A stretch of 64,000 bases of DNA, from contig NC_064650.1 of assembly GCF_001723175.1 (NCBI RefSeq), positions 4,154,001-4,218,000 of the forward strand. The letters are read 5' to 3'. The stretch is from Penicillium oxalicum (Eukaryota > Ascomycota > Eurotiomycetes > Eurotiales > Aspergillaceae). Under the pieces are notes generated by a model. That model saw nothing but the letters and a program-made list of their open reading frames with translations. It ran no database searches and was not told where the DNA came from. Shown one piece after another: positions 1-11,705 of the stretch (position 1 is its first letter; every line of letters starts with the position of its first letter). The position numbers and the translations under genes were made by a program.

Positions 1-977
1 CTGCCCAACTCAAAGACAGTGAGAACACAAAACGACAATACTCTGATAATTTGACGTATCGCCAAGCTACCCGATCTCTGGACAATGTGCTCGAAGAGAT
101 CGAGGAACTGGAAGCGCAAAACGCAGAGGTTGATCGCAGTCGCTTTAAACAGGAGTCGGAGCGCTGGACCCGCGAGCATAACGCATTGGCTGCAAAACAG
201 GCCAGCAAAATGGGTGAAATGAAGTCGAAGGATGACCAATTGATGCAATTGTTAGCCGACTGGGATACGGACTACAAGGACGCGGCATCCAAATACAAAG
301 AGGCGCACATCAAGGTCGAAACTACTAAAGCTGCGGTCGATGATCTCGCACGTTACGGGGGTGCTTTGGATAAGGCAATCATGCGTTATCATGGCTTGAA
401 GATGGAAGAAATCAATTCCATCATTGGCGAGCTCTGGCAGAAGACCTATCGTGGAACTGACGTCGATACGATTCTCATCCGGTCAGACAACGAAAATGCC
501 AAGGGCAACCGGTCGTACAATTACCGGGTATGTATGGTGAAGTCGGGCGCGGAAATGGACATGCGTGGCCGCTGCAGCGCTGGTCAGAAGGTCCTCGCCA
601 GTATCATCATCCGACTTGCCCTTGCCGAGTGCTTTGGTGTGAATTGTGGCCTCATCGCTCTCGACGAACCGACCACCAATCTCGACCGCGACAATATCCG
701 CTCGCTCGCCGAATCGTTGCACGACATCATTCGTGCCCGCCAACAGCAGGCCAACTTTCAACTCATCGTCATCACCCATGACGAAGAATTCCTCCGCCAT
801 ATGCAGTGCGGCGACTTTAGCGACTACTACTACCGGGTTTCACGGAATGAGAGACAAAAATCGATCATTGAGAGACAATCCATCGCCGAGGTAGGTGACC
901 GAATCTTCGGAGTCGTCTTCAAGACGAGATTGCGCCAGCTAATGCTAATACCCGCTCTCCTTCACTAGGTCATGTAA
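1..977 (+). CDS. rad50: Rad50 ATPase, C-terminal part (5' end outside window)
   Basis: C-terminal portion of Rad50, the SMC-like ATPase of the Mre11-Rad50-Nbs1 complex that senses and processes DNA double-strand breaks in the nucleus. The frame is open from base 3. It begins in the C-terminal coiled coil (many E/K/R heptads) and then shows the ATPase lobe: the ABC signature GRCSAGQKVLASIIIRLAL, the Walker B/D-loop segment LIALDEPTTNLD and the H-loop ITHDEEF. The coding region is 1-890 joined to 969-977. The intron at 891-968 has donor GTAGGT, a CTAAT branch-like site and acceptor CTAG, and the last exon encodes only V-M before the TAA. Without that intron the frame would add about 25 unrelated residues. 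The gene is convergent with rad1, 239 bp away. Family assignment is near certain; only the upstream part is missing. Confidence 0.97.
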
Positions 978-992
978 TAAACTGACGACGGA

Positions 993-1005
993 GGGGGGGG
1001 GGGGG
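993..1005. repeat. Poly-G run between rad50 and rad1
   Basis: Thirteen consecutive G residues lie just past the rad50 stop codon, in the 239-bp gap between the two convergent genes. It is a simple homopolymer, prone to length variation and sequencing error. No function is evident. Confidence 0.9.
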
Positions 1006-1216
1006 TCCATGATTGTTTGGAGAACAAGTTCTCTTTCTACGTTTTTCTGTCCAAGTTCATTCAAGAAGGCTTTAGTAAAGTCTATCTGTGGGTTGTTGCT
1101 TTTTTATTGATACCTCTTGTGCCTATAGCAATAGCAATGTTATTGTTCTTCCCCCCCCTTTTTTTTCAATGCATTTTGCAGGGCAGCTCCCCCCGATGTA
1201 GTCTGTATTTTTATAT

Positions 1217-2380
1217 TCATGAGACATCAATTGCGATGTCACCGTCGGCGTCTTCTTCATCCAGCAAAGGGACAAATCGATAGTCCACGAAGCACCTGGG
1301 GCCTGTAGCGGCTTTCACTCCAGCGCCCACGGATCGTCCTGTTGGAGTTTGATCATCTAGATCGACCATGAACTGGAAGCTGAGCACTCCCTGGCGGTCT
1401 CCTCGGATACTAACTTTGTTGGCGACTGCCATGGCCCGAGCCGCCTTCTTGATCAGTCCGAATCTGTAGCTCTGACGAATCCGGTCGCCCATTGACGAAG
1501 GAGGCGAGACTTGAAAGGTCTCGGTGACCGTTGGCGCAGCTCGGGCTCTCGTGGCACGCGATCGTGCCGTTCCATCATCAGTCAGAATTTTGTGTGCCTG
1601 TGAAGCTCGATCGGCCTGAGTAGACCCGCCAGAAGCTTCAGCATGTTGATCCATGGAGAATTCTATGGTCGATTCACTGAAGGGACCGCCAGCCCCGGAG
1701 AGAGCAAACCACGGTTCTCTATTCGCACAGGCAGATAACTTCAGGATTGTCGGGTTCGACGAATCCAGCTCCGCGATGGCATTGTGGAGCCAGGCAGAGC
1801 GCATGATGATCTTCATGATAATCCCGTCGCGCTGAAATGGAATGTCCATCTCGGCATCCTCAGGCTCATAGGTTACCAATTCGCAGGTGGTTTTGACGCC
1901 TGCCTCGGTGATTGCAATGCTAAGAGGAGCACCGGAGTGGGCGTACTGCAGAGTGCAGGAGCGGTCCATGAGCAGGGCCGGTCCTGAGAATGCGCTTGAA
2001 GCTGGATTGGTTTGAGGAAGATTTGATTCCCGAGAGCCATTTGGCTCGGTGAGATCGTTGATTCCGAAAATTTTCAGTGTCTCCAAAAGCGCAGATAGTG
2101 AAACGATGAATTGGGGGAATTCAGCATTCTCCGTGGCTTCTGTACTCTGGGTGGACTCCTCGGTCTGACGATTCTGCGCTGATGGGGGTTTGAAGGTGTA
2201 GCTGGTAAATAAGGACTTGTCTAAAAAGGCCAATCCTTGAATGACTCGGCCTTCTTCGGCTGAGAAGCGTATCCCGTCCGGCGTGATCTGGACGGTTGCT
2301 TTCGTGGCAAAGCCGATGCACGAAAGCAGCGTATAGAGGTGGCGGGCATTATTGGAGACTCCAGTGAACAAGGGCTCCAT
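1217..2380 (-). CDS. rad1: Rad1 subunit of the 9-1-1 checkpoint clamp
   Basis: Single-exon 387-aa protein of the Rad1/Rec1/Rad17 family. Rad1 forms the PCNA-like Rad9-Hus1-Rad1 ring that is loaded at damaged DNA and activates the ATR-type checkpoint kinase. The N-terminus (FTGVSNNARHLYTLLSCIGF), the ATVQITPDGIRFSAEEGRVI strand segment and LDKSLFTSYTF are characteristic of this clamp family. It is longer than S. pombe Rad1 (323 aa) because of low-complexity insertions rich in S, T, E and A near residues 80-100 and 240-280. The start is the first ATG and precedes the conserved N-terminal strand directly. The gene is convergent with rad50, another DNA-damage-response gene. High confidence. Confidence 0.93.
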   Translation of the reverse strand: MEPLFTGVSNNARHLYTLLSCIGFATKATVQITPDGIRFSAEEGRVIQGLAFLDKSLFTSYTFKPPSAQNRQTEESTQSTEATENAEFPQFIVSLSALLETLKIFGINDLTEPNGSRESNLPQTNPASSAFSGPALLMDRSCTLQYAHSGAPLSIAITEAGVKTTCELVTYEPEDAEMDIPFQRDGIIMKIIMRSAWLHNAIAELDSSNPTILKLSACANREPWFALSGAGGPFSESTIEFSMDQHAEASGGSTQADRASQAHKILTDDGTARSRATRARAAPTVTETFQVSPPSSMGDRIRQSYRFGLIKKAARAMAVANKVSIRGDRQGVLSFQFMVDLDDQTPTGRSVGAGVKAATGPRCFVDYRFVPLLDEEDADGDIAIDVS

Positions 2381-3487
2381 CGGTCAAGACTGCTGAAGCG
2401 CTTTTTTCTGCTGGCGCGGTGAGTCGAGCTGGGTGGGTATCTTCGATTGTACCGGCAAGAGGTCTACAGTCCCTTGGAGGGTTGAAGGTACAGCGCTGTC
2501 GCAGGTGTAGCAGACGTTGGCCTTACTTCCACGTCCTTATCGGTATTGACCCGCCCCACAGAGAGTGAACAAGTAAAGTACAGGTATAAACTCTTACTAG
2601 TATATTGATAGTCCCCAAAAGGCTACCCTGAGACTTACTATCATCATAACGACCCGTCTTCATCATGTGGCTATCAGTTGGCTTGTCGAAAGTTGCCGTG
2701 CGTGGCACGAGGCTAGCCTTTGAAATACTGCGGAGGAAGAATTGCTTTGCTATCTCGACGGGAATCATTGATGACAGGACGTTGCGTCGTAGAGATATTC
2801 CACGTCTAACTAATCGAAGCAGCCATACACTTTTCTAGTGAATCTTGCCGACATATTCCAAAAAATCTGGACATGTATATCATACTTCAAGACTGTAAAT
2901 TACCTCCTTCCATTACAGAGGTTGGGCTGTCAGAATCTATGATCTACCGAGCGACACGACATGAACGAGCTCCTTGTTGACAGACGAGGGTCTGATTCTG
3001 ACCAAGTGGTCAAGACATAATGCGCATATCGTGAGAGAAGAAAATGGACGAACCATATCCAAGCCTGCGTCTACTACGAACGACATTACTGCTTCGTTCT
3101 TGTCTTCCGCTTCTGTCTTCATCCAGGTTATAAGTTATAGTAGGCTGACCCAGCCCTCAACTTCGAGATCGAAGTGAGAGCTTGACCTGGAGCACGTTAG
3201 GGTCTGCAAGCAAAGCGAAGATGTAAAATGCTGGTTTCCGTCTGCCCAAAGTACCTATTCACGTCTCGCTTCTAACAATGTGGGGACAACTGAAAAGGCG
3301 ATCTCGATGAGATGACCGCTTGGCCATGTCCAACCTCCTGCCTGGATGGTCCTAGCTTCTATCGCTCGGATATAAACCATGCTGTTCTTCTCCGTCCAAT
3401 CGACAAGAGTCATTGTGCTATGTTCAGTTTATTTCTTCAACCTCCTGTCTCCGGCCGCCAGGGCTGTTCATGTGATTGTCAATCAGG
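2381..3487. other. Intergenic: rad1 upstream region and ost5 downstream region
   Basis: About 1.1 kb without a convincing gene. It must hold the rad1 promoter on its left side. A minus-strand frame starting at 2768 encodes about 43 residues that look protein-like (many S, R, K and T after an N-terminal hydrophobic stretch) and meets a good donor, GTAAGT, at 2638. I could not find a second exon, so no gene is called here. Confidence 0.5.
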
Positions 3488-3925
3488 TTAAACATAAACT
3501 CCAACAGCGCATATGGTGAAGACTGCGCCAAAGCTACACAGAATGACTAATCAGCACAATCCTGCACCTTTCCAGAGCACATGAACCTGGTGCTCGTTCT
3601 TTGCAAGACCTCCTATTTTCACTCACCCAAAAAGCATGGATGCTGGAACACCAAGTGACACGAGGCTGAGGATTGAGCGATCTGATCATTCAAATTAGCT
3701 TCTAGGGTAGAAAGAGAGATACAATGCACAAGCTTACTGAGACCGAAAAGCCCCGTGAGGACAATTGCTGAGCAGAAAACCATTAGTGCCCAAACTAGAG
3801 CTGCGATATGTTGATTTCGTACCAATCATGAGCAGGTTGAAGCCGACGGTGAACTGACTGTCCTTGGAGACAATAGGCTGAAAGGAATTCGCCGGAGCGG
3901 CATCCCAGACTTCAATCAAAGACAT
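3488..3925 (-). CDS. ost5: Ost5, small subunit of oligosaccharyltransferase
   Basis: Four-exon gene for a 77-aa membrane protein: exons 3925-3823, 3767-3738, 3681-3627 and 3533-3488. The introns are 55, 56 and 93 nt, and all are GT-AG. The spliced product begins MSLIEVWDAAP and ends ICAVGVYV, as Ost5/TMEM258 proteins do. It has two hydrophobic segments (VGFNLLMIAIVLTGLFGL and, near the C-terminus, SMLFGFGAVFTICAVGV) joined by a short loop beginning NRSILSL. Ost5 is a non-catalytic subunit of the ER complex that transfers the lipid-linked glycan to Asn in N-glycosylation, and it supports the Stt3/Ost1 module. Exon 2 is only 30 nt, so open-frame inspection gives only fragments. All four phases join cleanly. 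It is divergent from gcn5, with 219 bp between start codons. Confidence 0.92.
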
Positions 3926-4144
3926 GAGGGGCAAAGTCGTGAGAGGACAAAGATTCAATCGTCTTTATTTTCCAGGACCTGTGCTGTGGTCATTAGGGGA
4001 CTTGATCTATACATGGACGGGATGGGTCGATCTGGCCCGTCCGGAGGAACATTATTCCGGGCGTGGGTTCCGGGGAGCGTTATCGCATCTGAAGAGGCCA
4101 AGCTCCGAACCTATCTTCGATATGATAACCTCATCTGCGCAATC
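3926..4144. promoter_or_regulatory. Divergent promoter shared by ost5 and gcn5
   Basis: Only 219 bp separate the ost5 start codon (minus strand) from the gcn5 start codon (plus strand), so both core promoters and both 5' leaders must lie here. I saw no motif specific enough to name. Confidence 0.6.
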
Positions 4145-5763
<1,619 letters not shown>

Positions 5764-7062
5764 TGAATCTTTTGCTTTGGTTTCGTTGGCATGGAGCGGA
5801 GTTCTTGGCAAGGATTGGATCAGTTTTGGAATACCCTCTGCATCTTTTGTTTCAGCGACGTCTGTGCTCCTCCTGTGAGCGATGAGACGATGGCTCTTGT
5901 TTTCAATATAGCTTCTACTTTGAATGCTGACAACCACTATGAGTAATGAATTGATTCTGAACATGTTCTCTATGGCCATCTTCCATCAACGAGAGTAAAT
6001 TTCCTCGAACCCATCCGATTGCATGAATGAGACGTCGAGAATTTTCAATCCACAGCACTTGCCTCCCATAGCTGTATTTTACATGGTCTAATCAAGTATA
6101 GCGATGATTCCTCATCTGGACTCTCATTCTTGACTTGGTTGCAATGGAAGTATGGAAACTATGTTGATTCAGTGGTAGTTGTTTCCCTATATGGTGACCT
6201 GTTTGAACGTCTTCGCACGATTGGAGATGGAAGTGACTGCCCGGTAAGGCAGATTGCGAAGGACTCCCATGGGAGTATGGAATAAGTATATAGCTCGTAA
6301 ATGAGTGGCAGCTGGAAATAATCAAGATCAAGTAATCTACTTTGCTTGATTTTAAGGACACCACACTAATTTAGAACTGGCAGCACTTCAGTACTACTTA
6401 CGCCTATGTCATCAATTGTTGGCCGAGAGGTCTATCCACTTCAGATGGCTGACACCGAGAGGCGCTAAGCCAGAAACGGCTAAGCTAGCTAAATTTGGTG
6501 AAATGCAGGTCCCGTCGGATCCTTCATGCTGGGCCAGACTGAGCGGAATAACATTTCTACGACCCGGTCCCAGAGACAAGCAACATCCCGTCGTCTGGAA
6601 GGCTCATCTGATGGGTGAGCTCGTCGCGCTGGATTTAGCCATTACCTTCTAATTGCACTGAACGCCATTCACTCATTTTCTCGTCCACAATTTCAAATTG
6701 TACTCCTCTTGCTTCGTGCGGCTGCTGCAGTGCAGTAGTATTCTGCAGATACCTTCGTGCGCTTGATCGTGACGATCAACACGATAGGCCACCTTATCAG
6801 CATCAACACTTCTACTTGACAAGACAATATTGCGCGCTCCATTACCTCCAACTCCGTCAAAACAAAACAGTCACTCCCTTGATAAGCACCGCACTCACAG
6901 GTGTGGTATCACTTACTGTGTCTCTCGTTCAGCTGCGCTCACCGCGCCTGGCCCCGTTCTTTCCGGCCCCCTATCATCACCCCTCCCTGTCCATTCACGG
7001 AGACCCTCGTGAGGACTGCAATTTCTACATATTGAGGACGAGCTCAATAGAACTTGGACAAA
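5764..7062. other. Intergenic between gcn5 and the RGS gene
   Basis: About 1.3 kb with no supported gene. It holds the gcn5 3' region and the promoter of the downstream RGS/membrane protein gene. Only short open frames occur, none with recognisable protein character or a convincing splice chain. Confidence 0.5.
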
Positions 7063-8221
7063 ATGGCGTCACCAGACTCATTTCTCGAAATTGAGCAGCG
7101 AAATCGGCTGCCGACACTGTTCGAAGTTCTGAGTCGGCGCACTTTAGCGCCAGTTGATCTCTTCTCATTCTACATTTACATGCGCGACCAGCATCGCTCT
7201 GTGGACTACCTCGATTTCTGGTAAGTGACTCCCGGCAAGACTGCCACGTATAGCCTGATCTCACCCATCTCTTTCACCATACAGGCTCGATGTCTCTCAG
7301 CACATGTCACTTTGTCGTCACTACGTCCGAGAGCTTCGCCGCTCGGTCTTGGTTGCAACTCCAGATATGGAGAGAATCGACAGCCGCGGGTCTGCAATGC
7401 TGGAAAATTTGGAAAATCTGGGCGACATCCCACTTGTAGAGGCTGGTCCCTCTCGTATGCATCAGAACGAAAAGGATCGTGATGCCGATCATCGCCTGTC
7501 TGCTTTTTTGCGATCGGAAGGCCACACTTCCCACTCTCCTCAGAACAGTGTTGGCTCTCAACAGTCTGCGCTCGATCATCGACCAAGCAGCGGCAATGGC
7601 AACGGCATTGATTCCAATTCTCCTGGTCACACAGTCGGCCGCCACGACATTCGAGCCAGCGCAGAAAAGATTCTCTACACTTACCTGCTTCCCGGCGCCG
7701 AGCGAGAGATTGTTCTGCCCGAAACTATGGTCTCAACTTGTATCAATCTGATTGAGGACGATGGCCGCGATGATCCCCAAGTCTTTGACGCTGCGAAGGA
7801 CTATGTCTTTCAAGCCATGGAGCGTGACGCGTTTCCCGGGTTTTTGCAGGCCAAGGCGCTGGGAAACCTGGTCCCGCTTAGCATCGTTGCTCGCCTGGCT
7901 TTTGCTCTGATCTGCTTTGGTGGAGGGTTCTGGGGTGCCTTCTACGTGGTCTTGCGCAACAAGCCCCGCCATATCCGATGCTGGGTGATCCTGCCCTTTG
8001 CCGTTGCTGCGTACTTTATTGTTTCGTATCAATACAGAATCGACCCTATCATGGCATTCCTGGGATACAGTGAATACACATTCATGAGCTGGGGCGTCAT
8101 TCGAGAGCCCTATGTACGCAAGCTTTTGAACAAACGAGCTCTGGTCACCGCTTTGATGTCTTTCTTGACCGCTGCTGCTCTGAGCATTCTGTTCATCTTC
8201 GTCCCCGGAACCATGCTGTGA
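7063..8221 (+). CDS. rax1: Rax1-like RGS-domain membrane protein
   Basis: Two exons (7063-7220, 7285-8221; 64-nt intron, GTAAGT...ACAG) encode 364 aa. The RGS fold is split. Its first half lies at about residues 10-75 (LPTLFEVLSRRTLAPVDLFSFYIYM begins here, then the VDYLDFWLDV segment). A polar low-complexity insert follows. Its second half is at about 175-245 (ASAEKILYTYLLPGAEREI, then VFDAAKDYVFQAMERDAFPGF). Three C-terminal hydrophobic segments (about 250-275, 285-305, 335-360) would anchor it in a membrane. RGS plus three terminal membrane spans is the layout of yeast Rax1, a bud-site selection protein; filamentous fungi have a Rax1-like RGS protein linked to growth and G-protein signalling. 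The start is the ATG directly before the RGS half. The exact orthologue name is an inference. Confidence 0.82.
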
Positions 8222-8852
8222 ACGCTTTCTCCAATCAATCTCCAAATTCTTGGCGGCTTGTCTTTTTTTCCAGACGGCCACCCCGAGTATCGCACCCGAC
8301 TCGGCCCTGTCTGCTCCACCGGCACATGTTATGCACCTTTCTCCTCTGCTTCTGCGAAGCGAGCTCGTCCGAGGCTGTCGACTTTTTAGAACATGACGAG
8401 GCTTGAGTCACCTTCATCATTCTCAGCGTTCTTCTCTTCTCCCTTTTTTTGGCCTCTCGCTTCAACGGCAACTTCCTCTTTCCACCCTGTTCTCTTTTAT
8501 TCCTATTGTGTCCATAATTCGTCCCGTCGACCATTGTTATTCTGTGGCTTTTTCCAGCTCTTTTTTCTTTTCTCTTTTCAAACAATACCCCTTCTACATC
8601 TTGGTCACTTACTCTGTATTTATGTCATCTATGATTTGTGCCATCAGGGCTTTGAATGAGTGCAACCTGCTGATTTTCCGATTTGAGGTTCCGTGCTGCA
8701 GCTGCATGTAAGAATGGGTAGTTGTCCAATTGGCCCTGATGACGAGCGATGAGTACACTACGAGAAGCCAGGGGGGGGGGAGCCATGATGCACTGAGACT
8801 GGGGTGAAAGGCGCTTCAAGTAGTTCATCAAATTCATAAGGAGGCGTTTGGC
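8222..8852. other. Convergent 3' intergenic region
   Basis: About 630 bp between the 3' ends of the RGS gene and csn7. It is pyrimidine-rich on the plus strand near 8420-8600, as expected of a fungal 3' UTR. A run of ten G lies near 8771-8780. No gene is seen. Confidence 0.5.
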
Positions 8853-9911
8853 CTATGTCTTTCGCCCCACCATGCGCTTTGTCTGCCTGTTTCCCCCACG
8901 GCCCATGCCGGCACCTTCGTCGATCTCCATGCGCGAAGCATGTTCCCGGTCATCCGACTCGAAACCATCATCCTCATCAAAATCATCAGCTTCTCGTTTA
9001 TTGCGCCCGAGTCCCCAGGCTGACCGCGCTGCGCCCCGTCCTATCCCGGACTTACCGACTCGTCCGTCCCCGCCATTCCCATCCCCGCGACCAACCTCGG
9101 CCTGCCGCCACTGCATGGCCTCGTCCACCCGTTCCCGATGGACTTGCTCTCTCGCATGCCGTTTCTGCGCGTTGGCCTTGACCCGTACAATCTCCGCTTC
9201 CAGATCGGCGACGACTTGTCCGCAGCGAGACTCCCATTCAGTCAGGATGGAGACCATCCGGGGCAGCGATTGGCGCGGTGCATCTCGAAGCGGTGCTACG
9301 GACGTGACGTTGACAGTGGGGGGGTTGGATGCAGGGGATAGACGAGCCGAAACCAGGCCGGCGTAGATGGCGGTCGTCACGAGAGCTTCCAGCTCGGCGG
9401 CGGTTGACAGAGAGAGCGCATCGATCAACGATTGGTAGGTGAGAGGCTTAGTGGTAGCGGCAAGGGAGAGCAAAGAGAGTAGCCGGAGCTTCAGGGTTTG
9501 GTCGGCATTCAATTTGGGGAGGTTGGGGGTTTCTATTGCGGTTGAAAGATCGTTCCCTGGTCAGAAAATTGATTCTTATTGCCCCCGTGCCGGGGCGTCC
9601 TCGGGGGAATGAGAGGGTTCGGGTAAATGAACTGGTGAAGATGACTACTGACCCTGATAGTCCTGCCATGTTCCCCATGCAAAGATTTCCAACAACTTTA
9701 AATACCCTTGATACTCCGGTGGTGTGTCGGGAGAAGCTAGAGCCTGGACAGTCGATGTCTCGAGCAGCTCCGCGAAGACGTAGGTGTGAGGAGCAGATGT
9801 GGCATTAGTGATGATGTTGGCGACAAAGCGAGGGGAGGTGGCACTGTTGGAAGTCGCGAGGACAATAAATGACTGAATAGCCTCCAATGCGCGGGCGTGT
9901 GTTTGGTCCAT
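8853..9911 (-). CDS. csn7: COP9 signalosome subunit 7 (PCI domain)
   Basis: Two exons (9911-9653, 9532-8853; 120-nt intron) encode 312 aa. Residues about 1-165 form a PCI domain: helices starting MDQTHARALEAIQSFIVLA, the conserved YLKLLEIFAWGTWQDYQ segment that crosses the intron, and the winged-helix part KLRLLSLLSLAATTKPLTYQ. A short coiled coil and a Gly/Arg/Asp-rich tail follow, ending in basic residues. CSN7 (CsnG in Aspergillus) is a core subunit of the COP9 signalosome, which removes NEDD8 from cullins and so controls SCF ligases; in Aspergillus it affects development and secondary metabolism. The junction rejoins TAT CAG G|AA ACC in frame. Confusion with eIF3 or proteasome PCI proteins is unlikely given the length and tail. 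Confidence 0.88.
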
Positions 9912-11705
9912 GGTGTCAAATGCGGGATGCGGTTAATAAGGGAGTGGGGAAGCGGAATTGAGTGTCGGCGCTCGGAGGAGGGTTGAAGGAAGATGAGCCG
10001 GCACAACAGGTGCAGGATTATGGTGCTCCGTCAATCGTCCAGGAGAAGCTCTAGAAGAAGCGAGTTGGAATCGAGATCTAGATGGGTAGCCAAGCTATAC
10101 TGTGGTGAGCTAGTCGGTGTGGAGAAGGCTGTGAAGCTGGATTGATAGCAGATAAGTAGTCGGTCGATAGCTCAGGTCAGATAGAGAGACACGCCATGGT
10201 GCAAACAGTGCAAAAATGACAGCACACTGAGACTGTGAGGGGAGAGCGAACTGGACTGTTCTTCCAGAGCGGTGGGATAGGCGGTGATGGCAACGGTTGA
10301 TTGACAATTCGACAGCCGAGTAACTTAGTTGCCTCGAGTCAAGTGCAGTACCTGGTCTATATAAGAGGAGACAGTGGTCCTGCGACACATCTGGCAAGAT
10401 CATCGGGCAGCATGTCAGCGGGGCTGAAAAAAAAGATTATTCTGAGGCTCGTAATGTTCAAATATGTACACATGACTTCTTCTGGTCAGCCATACACAGC
10501 ATTGCACTTGATCCTATCGATTGGCCGCCCTTCCGTCGTTATGATTCTAATCCAATATTCAACCGCGATAAGCTGGCCATGGAGGACTCGATAATGAGAA
10601 AGGACGTGTGTCAACCACCAGCAACAGCACGACTCAGCAATGGCACATGATCAGACTGGGAATCACAGTCGACGCCTTTGGGTTTGGCGAACGATTCCTC
10701 CTCTTGGATCATCCTTGCTACATGTATAAGACCGCATATTAGACTTTATCAGCCCCCTCTTGACCGCGCCCTTGCTGTTGTACGAGGGTCATCCCAAGAA
10801 TGACCAACTGCACAACAGTGGATTTCTCGACCGACACTGGCATCAAGGACCCAAGGACCCTGACCCGGCACCGCGGACGGCCAGTCAGACCTGAAACAAA
10901 TGAAAAGAACCTGACAGCTTTATCCCCTTCGGTCGGTGTTTCAAGATGCTCAAAGGACTCCGCTTAATCATCTATGGCGAGTGGTCCTTTGCTGGGCAGG
11001 GTCTGGCCGTCGGAGATTGATTTGAATGATGGCCCATAGCGGGTCGCGTGTGAGGAACCACTAGACCGAACAGTGCATCACTGCGTTCCTCTGTAAGTCT
11101 ATGCCGCCTCTGACTCGGTGATTCTCTAACTCTGAGAACTCCTGCAAATGAACAGCGGCCACTGCTGACTTGCTGGCCCATCGACTGGGAACGCGGCGTC
11201 GTCTGATCGCATTCCTCAGCGTGGCGGACTCCACTTTTCCTCCCGACCCGCCGTGGGCATTTGTCGTCCATCGTCCCTCCTCAAGGCCGTCGGCATAAAA
11301 CATCAATCCATGCACGATACCTGTGGCCCCTTGATTGCCAGTCTTACTTTTGTCTGGTCTTTTACTTTCCTTCCTGCTTCTCTTCCCCCCCCCTCTCTCC
11401 TCTCTCCTCACCATTCTGTCTTCCGTTGCGGTATCAGTGCTTGCCCACGGTCTCTTTCCGAGTCACTTGAACTGAAGTGCTTATCAGATCACGCCGGTTG
11501 ACTTGAAGGCTATCTGACATTTTGGATCTGCCAAAGCCCGCCGATCGTTCCGACGGCATCCGTTTTGCGCCCGCGCGATTCTTGGAATCTTACTGCATCA
11601 CGCAAGCCTGGGCACATCCCCGATCACACCTTGCCCCCTCCCCTCAACGTATGCAATAAGTAATTCTCTGTCCCTAATGTTCGTTCCCCGCGCAAATTGA
11701 TCGCC
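9912..11705. promoter_or_regulatory. Divergent upstream region of csn7 and the copper ATPase gene
   Basis: About 1.8 kb between two divergent start codons. The long pyrimidine-rich stretch at about 11340-11420 (including a run of eight C) lies near the ATPase gene and looks like a fungal promoter or 5' leader CT block. No gene is supported. Confidence 0.5.
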
